Of a stretch of DNA of 64,000 nt, positions 10,621 through 19,612 are shown piece by piece. The stretch is taken from positions 1 to 64,000 of the forward strand of contig NZ_JAOBPP010000020.1 in NCBI RefSeq assembly GCF_025574465.1, in the 5' to 3' direction. The stretch is from Kordiimonas aestuarii. GTDB taxonomy: Bacteria; Pseudomonadota; Alphaproteobacteria; Sphingomonadales; Kordiimonadaceae. Under the pieces are notes generated by a model that worked only from the letters and a program-made list of their open reading frames with translations, was not told where the DNA came from and did not search any database. Every line of letters starts with the position of its first letter. Position 1 is the stretch's first letter. The position numbers and the translations under genes are program-made.

Positions 10621-11952
10621 ATGGCTTCCGCTGCAGAACAACTGGCGTCCAATATTAGCTTTGCTTCCATCGGTAAGGCCGAGGAACTGAAAAAGCGTAT
10701 CTGGTTCGCTCTCGGTGCACTTATTGTGTATCGTCTATGCACTTATATTCCACTTCCCGGCATCGACGCAGATGCCCTCGCAAACATGTTTGCGAGCATG
10801 GGGAGCGGGATCCTGGATATGGTGAATACCTTCTCAGGGGGTGCGCTGCAGCGGATGTCGATTATCACGCTTGGCATCATGCCCTATATCTCGGCCTCTA
10901 TCATCATGCAGCTCCTCACCACCATGAGCCCAACTTTGGCGGCGTGGAAAAAAGAGGGTGAGCAGGGTCGTAAGAAGATCAACCAGTATACCCGGTTTGG
11001 CACGGTTCTCCTGACCATCGTGCAGGGCTACGCGGTTGCAACCGGCCTTGAAGGCCAGGCGGGCGTTGTGGTTGACCCCGGCCTCTTCTTCCGTTTTACA
11101 ACAGTGGTAACGCTTGTGGGCGGGACCATGTTCCTGATGTGGCTTGGTGAGCAGATCACGCAGCGCGGTATCGGTAACGGTATTTCGTTGATCATCTTCG
11201 CTGGCATTGTTGCCGAGCTACCCGGCACGCTGGCGCAAGCTTTTGAGCTGAACCGTGCTGGCTCAATGTCACTGGTCATCCTGCTGGCCATGCTGGTAGG
11301 GGCAGCGGCGCTCGTTTACTTTATCGTGTTCTGTGAGCGCGCCCAGCGCCGGGTGGTCATTCAGTATCCAAAACGGCAGCAGGGCAACCGCATGTTCCAG
11401 GGCGACAAGTCACACCTGCCAATGAAGCTGAACGTTGCTGGTGTTATTCCGCCGATTTTCGCATCGTCGCTCCTCTTGATGCCGCTGACCGTGGTGAATA
11501 TGTACCAAAGTGGCGGGCCGGAGTGGCTTGGCACGGTGTCAGCCATATTGGCGCCGGGGCGTCCGCTGTATATCGCGCTTTATGTTGCCCTGATCGTTTT
11601 CTTCTGTTTCTTTTACACCGCTATTCAGTTCAATCCTGAGGACACGGCCGAGAACCTGAAGAAGCATGGTGGTTTTGTCCCGGGTATTCGCCCAGGTAAA
11701 CGTACCGCGGAATATCTAGATTACGTATTGACACGCCTGACTGTTATCGGCTCTGCCTATATCGCGCTGGTGTGTGTGATCCCTGAGATACTCATGAGCC
11801 AGGCGGCGGTGCCGTTTTATATTGGTGGGACAAGCCTGTTGATCGTTGTCAATGTCACAATGGACACTGTGAGCCAGATCCACTCGCACCTGATGGCGCA
11901 GCAGTATGAAGGCCTTCTCAAGAAAGCTCGTCTGAAGGGAGGCCGCCGGTGA
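10621..11952 (+). CDS. secY: Protein translocase subunit SecY
   Basis: Channel subunit of the SecYEG translocon in the inner membrane. The 443-residue product has about ten predicted membrane segments. It carries the conserved RIWFALGALIVYRLCTYIPLPGID start, GGALQRMSIITLGIMPYISASI, and the cytoplasmic loop FNPEDTAENLKKHGGFVPGI. It follows rplO by 57 bases and overlaps adk by four bases. Confidence 0.98.
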   Translation: MASAAEQLASNISFASIGKAEELKKRIWFALGALIVYRLCTYIPLPGIDADALANMFASMGSGILDMVNTFSGGALQRMSIITLGIMPYISASIIMQLLTTMSPTLAAWKKEGEQGRKKINQYTRFGTVLLTIVQGYAVATGLEGQAGVVVDPGLFFRFTTVVTLVGGTMFLMWLGEQITQRGIGNGISLIIFAGIVAELPGTLAQAFELNRAGSMSLVILLAMLVGAAALVYFIVFCERAQRRVVIQYPKRQQGNRMFQGDKSHLPMKLNVAGVIPPIFASSLLLMPLTVVNMYQSGGPEWLGTVSAILAPGRPLYIALYVALIVFFCFFYTAIQFNPEDTAENLKKHGGFVPGIRPGKRTAEYLDYVLTRLTVIGSAYIALVCVIPEILMSQAAVPFYIGGTSLLIVVNVTMDTVSQIHSHLMAQQYEGLLKKARLKGGRR

Positions 11953-12596
11953 TAGTCATTCTGTTCGGCCCTCCAGGCGCAGGCAAGGGCACGCAGGCCC
12001 AGCGACTTGAAAAGCAAAAGGGCCTCGTCCAGCTTTCCACCGGCGACATGCTGCGGGCAGCAGTTGCCGCAGAAACCGAGATGGGTAAGGCTGCAAAAGA
12101 AAAAATGTCTGCCGGCCAGTTGGTATCTGACGAAATCGTGATCGGCATAATCCGTGACCGCATTAGGGAAGATGACTGCAAGAGCGGTTTCATTCTTGAT
12201 GGTTTCCCGCGCACTGTGGCGCAGGCCGAAGCGCTGGATGAGATGCTTGAGGCGCAGGGTTTGAAGCTCGACGCCGTGATTGAAATGAAGGTGGACGACG
12301 AAGCCCTTGTCGACCGCATCTCTGGCCGCTATACATGCGCCAAATGTAATGAGGGCTACCACGACACCAACCTGCAGCCGAGCGTTGACGGTGTGTGTGA
12401 CGTGTGTGGCAGTCGAGAGTTTAAACGCCGCCCGGACGACAATGCGGAGACCGTGGCCAAGCGTTTGGAAGAATATTACGCACAGACGGCGCCGGTATTG
12501 CCATACTATGCGGAAAAAGGAATTTTGCAGCAAGTTGACGGTATGGCTTCCATCAGTGAAGTTGCTGCACAAATAGACGCAGTTTTGGCTGCGTAA
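11949..12596 (+). CDS. adk: Adenylate kinase with zinc-type lid
   Basis: Converts AMP and ATP to two ADP in the cytoplasm. The 215-residue long-type enzyme has the P-loop GPPGAGKGT (residues 8-16) and DGFPRT (84-89). Its LID carries four cysteines (C130, C133, C150, C153), the pattern of zinc-binding adenylate kinases, unlike E. coli. Translation starts at a GTG overlapping the secY stop, a conserved coupling. Confidence 0.97.
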   Translation: MIVILFGPPGAGKGTQAQRLEKQKGLVQLSTGDMLRAAVAAETEMGKAAKEKMSAGQLVSDEIVIGIIRDRIREDDCKSGFILDGFPRTVAQAEALDEMLEAQGLKLDAVIEMKVDDEALVDRISGRYTCAKCNEGYHDTNLQPSVDGVCDVCGSREFKRRPDDNAETVAKRLEEYYAQTAPVLPYYAEKGILQQVDGMASISEVAAQIDAVLAA

Positions 12597-12614
12597 AAAA
12601 CTGTCATAAGGCGG

Positions 12615-12648
12615 TTGACGAACCGGGGTTTACTCATATAATCCCCGG
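12615..12648 (+). promoter_or_regulatory. Strong sigma70-type promoter for the alpha operon, with an inverted repeat around the -10
   Basis: TTGACG (12615-12620) and a perfect TATAAT (12637-12642) are separated by 16 bases. This is the best consensus promoter I see in the window. CCGGGG (12623-12628) and CCCCGG (12643-12648) form an inverted repeat bracketing the -10 box. The repeat could be an operator, or the hairpin at the end of the adk transcript. rpsM starts 69 bases downstream. Confidence 0.75.
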
Positions 12649-12710
12649 CTTCAGCACGTCTTGTGATTCGAAAACAATTGACGTGAACTTTGTAACTAGG
12701 AGAAACGGTC

Positions 12711-13079
12711 GTGGCGCGTATTGCTGGCGTTAACATTCCGACCAACAAGCGAGTAGAAATCGCTTTGACCTATATTCACGGTATTGGCCACACGACGGCC
12801 AAGGGAATCTGCGACAAGCTGAGCCTCCCTCGTGAACGCCGGGTTTCGGAACTGACGGATGCTGAAGTAATTCAGATCCGTGAAATGATCGATGCTGAAT
12901 TCACTGTTGAGGGTGACCTCCGCCGTGAAGTAGCGATCAACATCAAACGGTTGATGGACCTCAAGACCTATCGTGGTCTCCGTCACCGTGCAAAACTGCC
13001 GACGCGCGGTCAGCGCACGAGCACGAACGCCCGTACCCGTAAGGGTAAAGCGGTCGCGATCGCCGGTAAGAAGAAATAA
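12711..13079 (+). CDS. rpsM: 30S ribosomal protein S13
   Basis: 30S head protein contacting the P-site tRNA and 50S bridges. The 122-residue product begins [26 protein letters not shown]. It ends with the basic [19 protein letters not shown] tail. Translation starts at GTG, with TAGGAG at 12697-12702. No rpmJ lies between secY and rpsM. This is the first gene behind the promoter at 12615. Confidence 0.97.
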   Translation: MARIAGVNIPTNKRVEIALTYIHGIGHTTAKGICDKLSLPRERRVSELTDAEVIQIREMIDAEFTVEGDLRREVAINIKRLMDLKTYRGLRHRAKLPTRGQRTSTNARTRKGKAVAIAGKKK

Positions 13080-13127
13080 TCAGGGTTAGGCTGTTTAGGT
13101 CCCCCCATATTTTAGGGTCTGTTAGAG

Positions 13128-13517
13128 ATGGCTAAAGACACAGGTCGCGTTAAGCGCCGTGAGCGGAAAAACATCACCAATGGTGTTGCTCACGTAAATG
13201 CATCGTTCAACAACACGATGGTCACTATTACGGACGTTCAAGGGAATGCGATTTCCTGGTCGTCCGCGGGCATGATGGGCTTTAAGGGCTCACGTAAATC
13301 CACGCCTTATGCTGCACAGGTTGCTGCGGAAGACGCAGGTAAAAAAGCGCAGGATCATGGCGTGAAATCATTGGAAGTGGAAGTGAAGGGTCCTGGCGCT
13401 GGTCGCGAGTCCGCTCTGCGCGCGCTTCAGGCTATCGGCTTTGTTATCACGTCTATTCGTGATGTGACGCCGATTCCACACAATGGCTGCCGCCCGCCGA
13501 AACGCCGCCGCGTTTAA
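13128..13517 (+). CDS. rpsK: 30S ribosomal protein S11
   Basis: Platform protein near the Shine-Dalgarno helix. The 129-residue product contains [38 protein letters not shown] and the C-terminal [20 protein letters not shown], the S11 signature. It follows rpsM by 48 bases, a gap in which no second promoter is evident. Confidence 0.98.
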   Translation: MAKDTGRVKRRERKNITNGVAHVNASFNNTMVTITDVQGNAISWSSAGMMGFKGSRKSTPYAAQVAAEDAGKKAQDHGVKSLEVEVKGPGAGRESALRALQAIGFVITSIRDVTPIPHNGCRPPKRRRV

Positions 13518-13554
13518 GGCAATCTTGAGTATAGGGTAGTTACCGCCGAGTATT

Positions 13555-13578
13555 GGCGCGAATCCTTTGGCGCCTTTT
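13555..13578 (+). terminator. Attenuator-like hairpin between rpsK and rpoA
   Basis: GGCGC (13555-13559) pairs with GCGCC (13570-13574) around a ten-base loop, followed by TTTT (13575-13578). The short stem and T-run suggest partial termination or pausing rather than a full stop. It could lower rpoA expression relative to rpsM-rpsK. Confidence 0.4.
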
Positions 13579-13605
13579 AGCGTCATACAAAATGAGGGTT
13601 ACACC

Positions 13606-14622
13606 GTGATCCAGAAAAACTGGCAGGAACTGATTAAACCAAATGGTCTTACGATCGAACCGGGTGCAGACCCGCTTCGTAAGGCCAAAATCGTCGTTGA
13701 ACCGCTGGAGCGGGGCTATGGCATGACGCTGGGTAACGGCTTGCGTCGTGTGCTATTGTCTTCTCTGCAGGGCGGTGCTGTGACGAGCGTCCATATTGAG
13801 GGCGTGCTTCACGAGTTCTCTTCCGTACCGGGTGTACGCGAAGACGTGACCGACATCGTGCTCAACATCAAGCAACTGCCGGTTCGTGTGACCAGCGATA
13901 GCGTGAAGCGTCTTCACCTGACCGCAAGCGGTCCGGGCGAAGTAAAAGCAAGCGCGATCTCAGAAGTTGCTGACGTTGATATCCTCGACAAAGACCTCGT
14001 GCTTTGCCACCTCGACGAAGGCGCAACACTTAACATGGAACTGACGGTCGCATCCGGCAAAGGCTATGTGCCTGCTGACCGCAACCGTCCTGAAGACGCT
14101 CCGATCGGTCTGATCCCGGTTGATGCGCTCTACAGCCCGGTTAAGAAAGTCAGCTACAAGGTTGAGAACACCCGTGAAGGACAGGTTCTTGACTACGACA
14201 AACTGACGATGGAAATCGAAACCGATGGCACCGTGACGCCCGAGGACGCTGTTGCCTTCGCGGCCCGTATCCTTCAGGACCAGCTGGCCGTGTTCGTCAA
14301 CTTCGATGAGCCGGAAGAAGCCACCAAGCAGGAAGACGACGACGAACCAGCGTTCAACCGTCAGCTTCTCCGCAAGGTGGACGAGCTTGAGCTTTCCGTG
14401 CGTAGCGCGAACTGCCTCAAGAACGACAACATCGTCTACATTGGTGATCTTGTGCAAAAAACCGAAGCAGAAATGCTCCGCACGCCGAACTTCGGCCGCA
14501 AGTCGCTCAACGAGATCAAGGAAGTTCTCTCGTCCATGGGCCTGCGCCTTGGCATGGAACTCCCGGCTTGGCCGCCTGAGAATATCGAAGAGCTCGCCAA
14601 GAAACTCGAACAAGACTACTAA
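13606..14622 (+). CDS. rpoA: RNA polymerase alpha subunit
   Basis: Assembles RNA polymerase and contacts activators and UP elements. From the GTG at 13606 (GAGGG at 13594-13598) the product has 338 residues, the usual alphaproteobacterial length, and starts [12 protein letters not shown]. The N-terminal domain has [21 protein letters not shown]. The C-terminal domain has [20 protein letters not shown]. An upstream TTG at 13567 would add 13 unconserved residues and was rejected. Confidence 0.97.
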   Translation: MIQKNWQELIKPNGLTIEPGADPLRKAKIVVEPLERGYGMTLGNGLRRVLLSSLQGGAVTSVHIEGVLHEFSSVPGVREDVTDIVLNIKQLPVRVTSDSVKRLHLTASGPGEVKASAISEVADVDILDKDLVLCHLDEGATLNMELTVASGKGYVPADRNRPEDAPIGLIPVDALYSPVKKVSYKVENTREGQVLDYDKLTMEIETDGTVTPEDAVAFAARILQDQLAVFVNFDEPEEATKQEDDDEPAFNRQLLRKVDELELSVRSANCLKNDNIVYIGDLVQKTEAEMLRTPNFGRKSLNEIKEVLSSMGLRLGMELPAWPPENIEELAKKLEQDY

Positions 14623-14636
14623 GCGTTTGAGAATAA

Positions 14637-14663
14637 GTCCGTCAGTTTCGCTGGCGGGCTTTT
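14637..14663 (+). terminator. Intrinsic terminator after rpoA
   Basis: GTCCGTCAG (14637-14645) pairs with CTGGCGGGC (14651-14659) with two G-U wobbles and a TTTCG loop, followed by TTTT. It separates rpoA from rplQ, which lies 148 bases after the rpoA stop and may be partly read through or have its own promoter. Confidence 0.65.
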
Positions 14664-14770
14664 GATCAATTTTGTAAAAAACCTCCCCGGATGCGGGGAC
14701 ACCTGCCGGTACTATGCCCACGCGTATGAGATAGGGCGCAAGGCCGGACAGGCATCAAGGAGTTAAAACC

Positions 14771-15193
14771 ATGCGTCACCGTAAAGCCGGCCGTAAACTT
14801 AATCGGACCGCTAGCCACCGTAAGGCTATGTTCATGAACCTCAGCCAAGCGCTTATCAAGCACGAGCAGATCGTCACCACCTTGCCAAAAGCAAAAGAGC
14901 TGGGCCCGGTTGTTGAAAAGTTGATCACGCTTGCGAAAAAAGGTGGCCTTGCCAACCGTCGCCTTGCGATTGCCCGTCTTCAGGACGAAACAATTGTAAG
15001 CAAGATGTTTGATGAGCTTGCTGATCGTTACAAAGAGCGTGCCGGTGGTTACACCCGCGTTCTCAAGGCCGGTTTCCGTCACGGCGATAACGCGCCGATG
15101 GCAGTGATCGAACTTGTTGACCGTAACGAAGACGCCAAAGGCCAGGACAGCGGCCCAACCGCCGACATGGACGATGAGGCAGACGCGGCGTAA
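14771..15193 (+). CDS. rplQ: 50S ribosomal protein L17
   Basis: 50S protein near the tunnel exit. The 140-residue product begins [20 protein letters not shown]. It contains [22 protein letters not shown] and [28 protein letters not shown] short acidic C-terminal tail follows. AAGGAG at 14757-14762 precedes the ATG. It is the last ribosomal gene of the cluster. Confidence 0.98.
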   Translation: MRHRKAGRKLNRTASHRKAMFMNLSQALIKHEQIVTTLPKAKELGPVVEKLITLAKKGGLANRRLAIARLQDETIVSKMFDELADRYKERAGGYTRVLKAGFRHGDNAPMAVIELVDRNEDAKGQDSGPTADMDDEADAA

Positions 15194-15220
15194 GCCACGT
15201 TTTCATCACAGAATTCGAAG

Positions 15221-15245
15221 GGGCGGCCATTTGGTCGCCCTTTTT
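15221..15245 (+). terminator. Intrinsic terminator after rplQ
   Basis: GGGCGGCC (15221-15228) pairs with GGTCGCCC (15233-15240) with one G-U wobble and an ATTT loop, followed by TTTTT. It closes the ribosomal protein cluster. Confidence 0.85.
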
Positions 15246-15305
15246 CATTTCTACCGTGACCTTCAAGAACACGGGCGGGGCACGCCCGGTATATTGCGGA
15301 GGTTC

Positions 15306-15917
15306 ATGGTGAGATTTGAGAAATGGCAGGAAGATGCGCCAGGCAGTGCGATGAAAACGCTGGGCCAAACGTTGGCGGCAATCGCGGTTGAGACAAAGGC
15401 GTTGGGGTTCGATATGGCCTCCGACCCTGCAGTGGGGTCACTTTTGCGCGCGTTGGCTGGCAGCAAGACCGGGGGTACCTGTCTTGAACTGGGGACGGGG
15501 ACAGGACTTTCAACCGCCTGGATGCTGGCGGGCCTGTCGCGTGATGCGCGACTGGTCACTGTCGACAATGACGCGCGCTTTCAGGATGTCGCCCGTCGCC
15601 ACCTTGAGGGTGACCCGCGTGTGACCTTCTGTCAGGAAGACGCCGGGGATTTTATTGCCGCGCTGGAGCCAGCTCAGTTTGACCTTATTTTCGCCGACAC
15701 CTGGGCGGGCAAGTTCAGTCACCTTGATAAAACATTGGCACTCCTCAGGCCAGGCGGTATGTATGTCGTGGATGATCTGCTGCCACAGTCCAACTGGCCG
15801 TCCGGACACCAGGGCACAGTGGATGCCTTTGTGGCCGATATGGCCCGCAGGGAGGCGATCCGCGTCGCCAGTCTTGACTGGGCCAGCGGTATATTGATTG
15901 CGACCCGCATGACTTGA
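15306..15917 (+). CDS. Class I SAM-dependent O-methyltransferase
   Basis: Predicted cytoplasmic methyltransferase of 203 residues. The SAM-binding glycine motif ELGTGTG is at residues 61-67. The acidic strand end VTVDND and the DTWAGKF segment fit the small O-methyltransferase family. The substrate is unknown. Start candidates are ATG 15306 and GTG 15309, with GGAGG at 15298-15302; the GTG has the better spacing. A short CGGGCG/CGCCCG hairpin (15272-15288) lies just upstream. The Nudix gene follows seven bases later, so the two are probably co-transcribed. Confidence 0.8.
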   Translation: MVRFEKWQEDAPGSAMKTLGQTLAAIAVETKALGFDMASDPAVGSLLRALAGSKTGGTCLELGTGTGLSTAWMLAGLSRDARLVTVDNDARFQDVARRHLEGDPRVTFCQEDAGDFIAALEPAQFDLIFADTWAGKFSHLDKTLALLRPGGMYVVDDLLPQSNWPSGHQGTVDAFVADMARREAIRVASLDWASGILIATRMT

Positions 15918-15924
15918 GGAATTT

Positions 15925-16461
15925 ATGACTGACGATGTGACGCTGACGAGCCGCACCGAGGTTTACAGCGACCCCTATTTGCGGGTAGTACGCAAGTGCT
16001 TTGAGCACAAGGGGCGGGATTACGCCTATTTCATAAAGGAAGAACCGGAATTCGCCATCTGTGGCGCCATTACCGCGGACGGGCAGGTCCTCATGGTGCG
16101 TCAGTTCAGGCCTGGGCCAGCGCGTTGGCTTTATGACATGCCGGGCGGTATGATCGATGCGGGCGACACGCCGCTTGAAACCGCGCGCAGGGAACTTCTT
16201 GAAGAAACCGGCTATATGGCGGAGCTTGAACATCTGACAACCTGTTATGTCACAGCCTATTCAACAGCAAAAAAGCACATCTTCCTCGCGAAAAACTGCC
16301 GCAAAGTGGCAGAGCCGGAAGAGGACACCGGCGTCATTGCAGAGCCTGTCCTTCTGAATAAGGAAGCATTTTTAAAACTTGTCGATGGTGGTGAACTGCT
16401 TGATCTCGAATGTGGCCTTTTGCTTGCGCGGCATCTTTCTGAAAACATGGATGACAGGTGA
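15925..16461 (+). CDS. Nudix hydrolase, ADP-ribose pyrophosphatase-like
   Basis: Predicted hydrolase of a nucleoside diphosphate derivative, most like ADP-ribose or sugar-nucleotide pyrophosphatases. The 178-residue product has a Nudix box near residues 74-96, with RELLEETGY as the catalytic helix. The first box acid is Asp (GMIDAGD) in place of the usual Glu. The upstream strand VLMVRQFRPG is typical of this subgroup. The substrate is not decided by sequence. It sits seven bases behind the methyltransferase gene. Confidence 0.8.
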   Translation: MTDDVTLTSRTEVYSDPYLRVVRKCFEHKGRDYAYFIKEEPEFAICGAITADGQVLMVRQFRPGPARWLYDMPGGMIDAGDTPLETARRELLEETGYMAELEHLTTCYVTAYSTAKKHIFLAKNCRKVAEPEEDTGVIAEPVLLNKEAFLKLVDGGELLDLECGLLLARHLSENMDDR

Positions 16462-16491
16462 CCGCTCGATCTTTTGTGATTCGCATGTTGT

Positions 16492-16523
16492 TTTGTCGCC
16501 ATGCACAGTAATGCCGCGACAAA
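16492..16523. repeat. Inverted repeat upstream of the GST gene
   Basis: TTTGTCGC (16492-16499) and GCGACAAA (16516-16523) are perfect 8-bp arms separated by 16 bases. The right arm ends 22 bases before the GST start. The layout could be a regulator operator or a leader hairpin. Confidence 0.45.
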
Positions 16524-16545
16524 GCGCTTCAGGGGAGGGATGATG

Positions 16546-17199
16546 ATGATCACGGTAAGTGTCTATGGCTGGGTACCGCCATTTGCGCGCGGCCTTGTGC
16601 GTGACGTGAGGGTGCGCTGGGCTCTTGAGGAGGCTGGCCATGCTTACGAAGAACATGTTGTTGGCATGGAAGAGAAGGACGGCGATGACTATCGTCTTAT
16701 GCAGCCGTTTGGACAGGTGCCGGTCTACCGGGAAGGTGACCTGACACTTTTTGAATCGGGGGCGATTGTCCGGCATATTGCCGCGAACTCATCGGTGCTC
16801 ATGCCCTCGGATACAGGCGGCCGGGCCCGTGTAACCACATGGATGTTCGCGGCGCTCAATACGATAGAGCCGGTTGTGCAGGCTCTGGCGGAGATAGACC
16901 TTTTTCACGCAGAGGAAAACTGGACAAAGGAGCGCCGTCCCGCTGTGCTTGCCCGGCTGGAAAGACGGCTTGCCGAACTTTCAAGGCATATGGGCAACAA
17001 GGAGTATCTGGAGGAGCGCTTTAGCGCCGCCGATATCCTGATGGCTTCCGTGCTGCGCATTTTGCGCCATACCGATATTCTGCAAGAATTCCCGAGCCTT
17101 AAAATGTATCAGGCGCGTTGCGAAGCCCGTCCCGCATTCCGGAAAGCCCTCGAAGACCATATGGCGACGTTTGAGCGGGTTGCTCAGGCCGCATCATGA
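16546..17199 (+). CDS. Glutathione S-transferase family protein
   Basis: Predicted glutathione-dependent transferase, cytoplasmic. The N-terminal thioredoxin-fold domain shows GQVPVYREGDLTLFESGAIVRHIA with the cis-Pro and ESGAI glutathione site. A helical C-terminal domain with FSAADILMASVLR follows. Three in-frame ATGs stand at 16540, 16543 and 16546 directly behind AGGGGAGGG (16531-16539). The third has the best spacing and gives 217 residues. The substrate is unknown. Confidence 0.8.
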   Translation: MITVSVYGWVPPFARGLVRDVRVRWALEEAGHAYEEHVVGMEEKDGDDYRLMQPFGQVPVYREGDLTLFESGAIVRHIAANSSVLMPSDTGGRARVTTWMFAALNTIEPVVQALAEIDLFHAEENWTKERRPAVLARLERRLAELSRHMGNKEYLEERFSAADILMASVLRILRHTDILQEFPSLKMYQARCEARPAFRKALEDHMATFERVAQAAS

Positions 17200-17288
17200 G
17201 CTTCAGCGTCGCAGTTTTTCCATAGTTGTTTGTTATCCCTTCTTGCGTTTGGAGTGCGACTTTACCCCAATATCGAGAAGGAAGTGAC

Positions 17289-17978
17289 ATGATAACCATG
17301 AAAAAAGCTGTCGGTGTGTTTGGACTTTCCCTGTTTTTCCCTGCTTTGGCAGCAGCGGATGACAGCGTGGCAATCGTCGCGCGGGCAAGTACCCAAGGGC
17401 TCGGCGGCGAAGTGGTTTTCCCGCTGGCCGAGAATATCAACCTTCGCGGCGGTGTTTATGGCTTTAAACTGAGCCATGATGATACCGCGTCGGATATCGA
17501 ATATGATCTAGATGCCAAGCTGTTTTCTGCGGGCGGCTATTTGGACTGGCATGTATTTGGCGGCGGTTTTCGGTTAAGTGCGGGCGCGCTTTACGATACC
17601 AATAAACTGGTTGGGGCCAGTTTGCCGAACCAGACATACAATATTGGTGGTACGGAATACGCCTCTGATGATGTGGGGCAACTGAACGGTCGCGTGACAG
17701 CGAATAAATTCGCCCCTTATGCGGGGATCGGCTGGGGTAATGCGGTTAGCAGTGACAACAGCATCAAGATTTTGTTTGACCTTGGTGTCATGTATCATGG
17801 TCGTCCCGATGCCACGCTGAGCGCTGACATCCCGGCAGACAGCCCGCTTCGCGACGACCCGGCCCTGATGGCGCAGTTTCAGGCTGACCTTGCACAGGAA
17901 AGGATGGATTTTCAGGAAGATGTGGCGGATTATAAATTCTATCCGGTTGTCAGTGTTGGCGTGTCCTTCGCGTTCTAG
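17289..17978 (+). CDS. Predicted outer-membrane beta-barrel protein
   Basis: About 229 residues with a Sec signal peptide (MKKAVGVFGLSLFFPALAAA, cut near ADDSV). Alternating Gly/aromatic beta strands follow, and the protein ends in Phe (VSVGVSFAF), the usual outer-membrane insertion signal. This fits a small OmpA/OmpW-like barrel with no enzyme or peptidoglycan-binding domain visible. The ATG at 17289 or 17298 is possible; AAGGAAG at 17278-17284 fits the first. No specific function can be given. Confidence 0.7.
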   Translation: MITMKKAVGVFGLSLFFPALAAADDSVAIVARASTQGLGGEVVFPLAENINLRGGVYGFKLSHDDTASDIEYDLDAKLFSAGGYLDWHVFGGGFRLSAGALYDTNKLVGASLPNQTYNIGGTEYASDDVGQLNGRVTANKFAPYAGIGWGNAVSSDNSIKILFDLGVMYHGRPDATLSADIPADSPLRDDPALMAQFQADLAQERMDFQEDVADYKFYPVVSVGVSFAF

Positions 17979-18057
17979 TCTTGATTCATAAAGGGTTTCA
18001 CCCTGTTGTTTGGTGAGGCCTGTGCCATCCCGGCATGCGCAGGAAGGTCGCACACTC

Positions 18058-18086
18058 TTGCGTACGGGCTTTCGCTCAGCCATAAC
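18058..18086 (+). promoter_or_regulatory. Possible promoter for the Do-like protease
   Basis: TTGCGT (18058-18063) and CATAAC (18081-18086) are spaced by 17 bases, about 70 bases before the protease start. Both boxes are only partial matches to the sigma70 consensus. Confidence 0.35.
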
Positions 18087-18154
18087 ACGTTATAAGAATG
18101 CGTTGGGGCCGGATCATTCCGGAGCAGGGCAGAAGACAAAGGATTGATGTGCTA

Positions 18155-19606
18155 ATGAACCAGATCACGAAGCGTGTTTCATTTTTGATTGCACTGGTGG
18201 GAAGTCTGGCCAGTGCCGGGTCCGCACAGGACTATCAAACGGAGCGTGTTGTACCGCAAACAAGTGCTCAGGTTCAGCTTTCATATGCTCCCATTGTCCG
18301 AGAGGCCGCTCCCGCTGTCGTGAATATCTACACCAAGCAAGTGGTGCGATCGCGCCGGTCGGCGCTTTTTGATGATCCGTTGTTCCAGCGTTTTTTTGGT
18401 GACCAATTCAGTTTTGGCATGCCGGAAGAACGGGTGAGGGGCTCGTTGGGGTCCGGCGTTATTGTGCGCCCAAACGGCGTGATCGTCACCAACCACCACG
18501 TGATAGAGGGTGCTGACGAAATTCAGGTGGTGCTAGCCGACAGGCGGGAGTTTGACGCCCGCGTTGTGTTGGATGATCAACGCACCGACCTGGCAATCCT
18601 GCAAATCGACGTGGGGGATGAGCCGCTTCCAACACTTGCCCTTTCTGACTCCGATAACGTGCTGGTTGGCGATATCGTGCTTGCGATCGGTAACCCTTTT
18701 GGTATTGGCCAGACCGTGACAGGGGGCATCGTGTCTGCCACGGCGCGCACGCAGCAGGGCATCTCAGACTTTGGGTTTTTCATCCAGACAGATGCTGCAG
18801 TGAATCCGGGTAACTCGGGCGGCGCCCTTGTGGGTATGAACGGTGACCTTTTGGGCATCAATACAGCGATCTACAGTCGCACAGGTGCTTCGAACGGCAT
18901 TGGCTTCGCCATTCCTGCCAATATGGTCAAGTCCGTATTGCGCGCAGCCCTCAATGAGGGGCAGCTCGTACGGCCATGGCTTGGGGTCAATGGCCAAAGC
19001 GTAACAGGTGAACTGGCCGCCAGTCTTGGGCTCGACCGCGCGGGCGGCGTACTGGTGGACAATGTCTTCCCCGGTAGCCCCGCCGCAACGGCAGACCTTA
19101 AGGTCGGGGACGTGATCATGGCCGTTGCCGGCAAGGAAGTTATTGACGAACCCGGGCTCAACTTCCGTATCGCGACGATGGAAGACGGGGCCGAGGTTAC
19201 GCTCGCGGTTCTTAGCGACGGGTTCATTCAGGAACGGTCCGTGAAACTGGCCCTGCCGCCGGAAGAACCAAAAAGAAATGTAACCAAACTTGATGGCCGC
19301 AACCCGTTCCAGGGCGTGACAATTGGCAACCTGTCGCCGCGCTTTAACGACGAGTTGCAGATTGATCCGTTCCTCAAGGGGGTTGTGGTGCTGGAAGTGG
19401 ACCGCCGTACACCGGCGGGGCGTTACCAGTTCCTGCTCCCGGGGGATATCCTGTTGGGCATCAATGGTGTGCGGGTGGAACAGGTGAGCGACCTTACCGA
19501 CACACTCACTGACGGAGATGAACGGTATGTTTACCAGCTTCGTCGCCGTGGTCAGGCGCTTGAGTGTATGATCATACCGAACCGGTCATTCCGGTGCCGC
19601 CAGTAA
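18155..19606 (+). CDS. Do-like (DegP/DegQ family) periplasmic serine endoprotease
   Basis: Periplasmic quality-control protease. From the ATG at 18155 the 483-residue product has a signal peptide ending near AGSAQ (residue 25). The trypsin-like domain has catalytic His115 (TNHHVIEG), Asp145 (RTDLAIL) and Ser221 (PGNSGGAL). A clear PDZ domain follows at about 285-375, and a second, degenerate PDZ near the C-terminus (LPGDILLGINGVRVEQV). The ATG at 18155 removes an upstream 19-residue extension that would precede the signal. rarA starts seven bases downstream. Confidence 0.92.
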   Translation: MNQITKRVSFLIALVGSLASAGSAQDYQTERVVPQTSAQVQLSYAPIVREAAPAVVNIYTKQVVRSRRSALFDDPLFQRFFGDQFSFGMPEERVRGSLGSGVIVRPNGVIVTNHHVIEGADEIQVVLADRREFDARVVLDDQRTDLAILQIDVGDEPLPTLALSDSDNVLVGDIVLAIGNPFGIGQTVTGGIVSATARTQQGISDFGFFIQTDAAVNPGNSGGALVGMNGDLLGINTAIYSRTGASNGIGFAIPANMVKSVLRAALNEGQLVRPWLGVNGQSVTGELAASLGLDRAGGVLVDNVFPGSPAATADLKVGDVIMAVAGKEVIDEPGLNFRIATMEDGAEVTLAVLSDGFIQERSVKLALPPEEPKRNVTKLDGRNPFQGVTIGNLSPRFNDELQIDPFLKGVVVLEVDRRTPAGRYQFLLPGDILLGINGVRVEQVSDLTDTLTDGDERYVYQLRRRGQALECMIIPNRSFRCRQ

Positions 19607-19612
19607 CCCGGT

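Noticed and set aside
13567..13605. Longer rpoA start at TTG 13567
   Set aside because: It adds 13 unconserved residues; the GTG at 13606 has GAGGG at good spacing and matches the family start MIQKNW.
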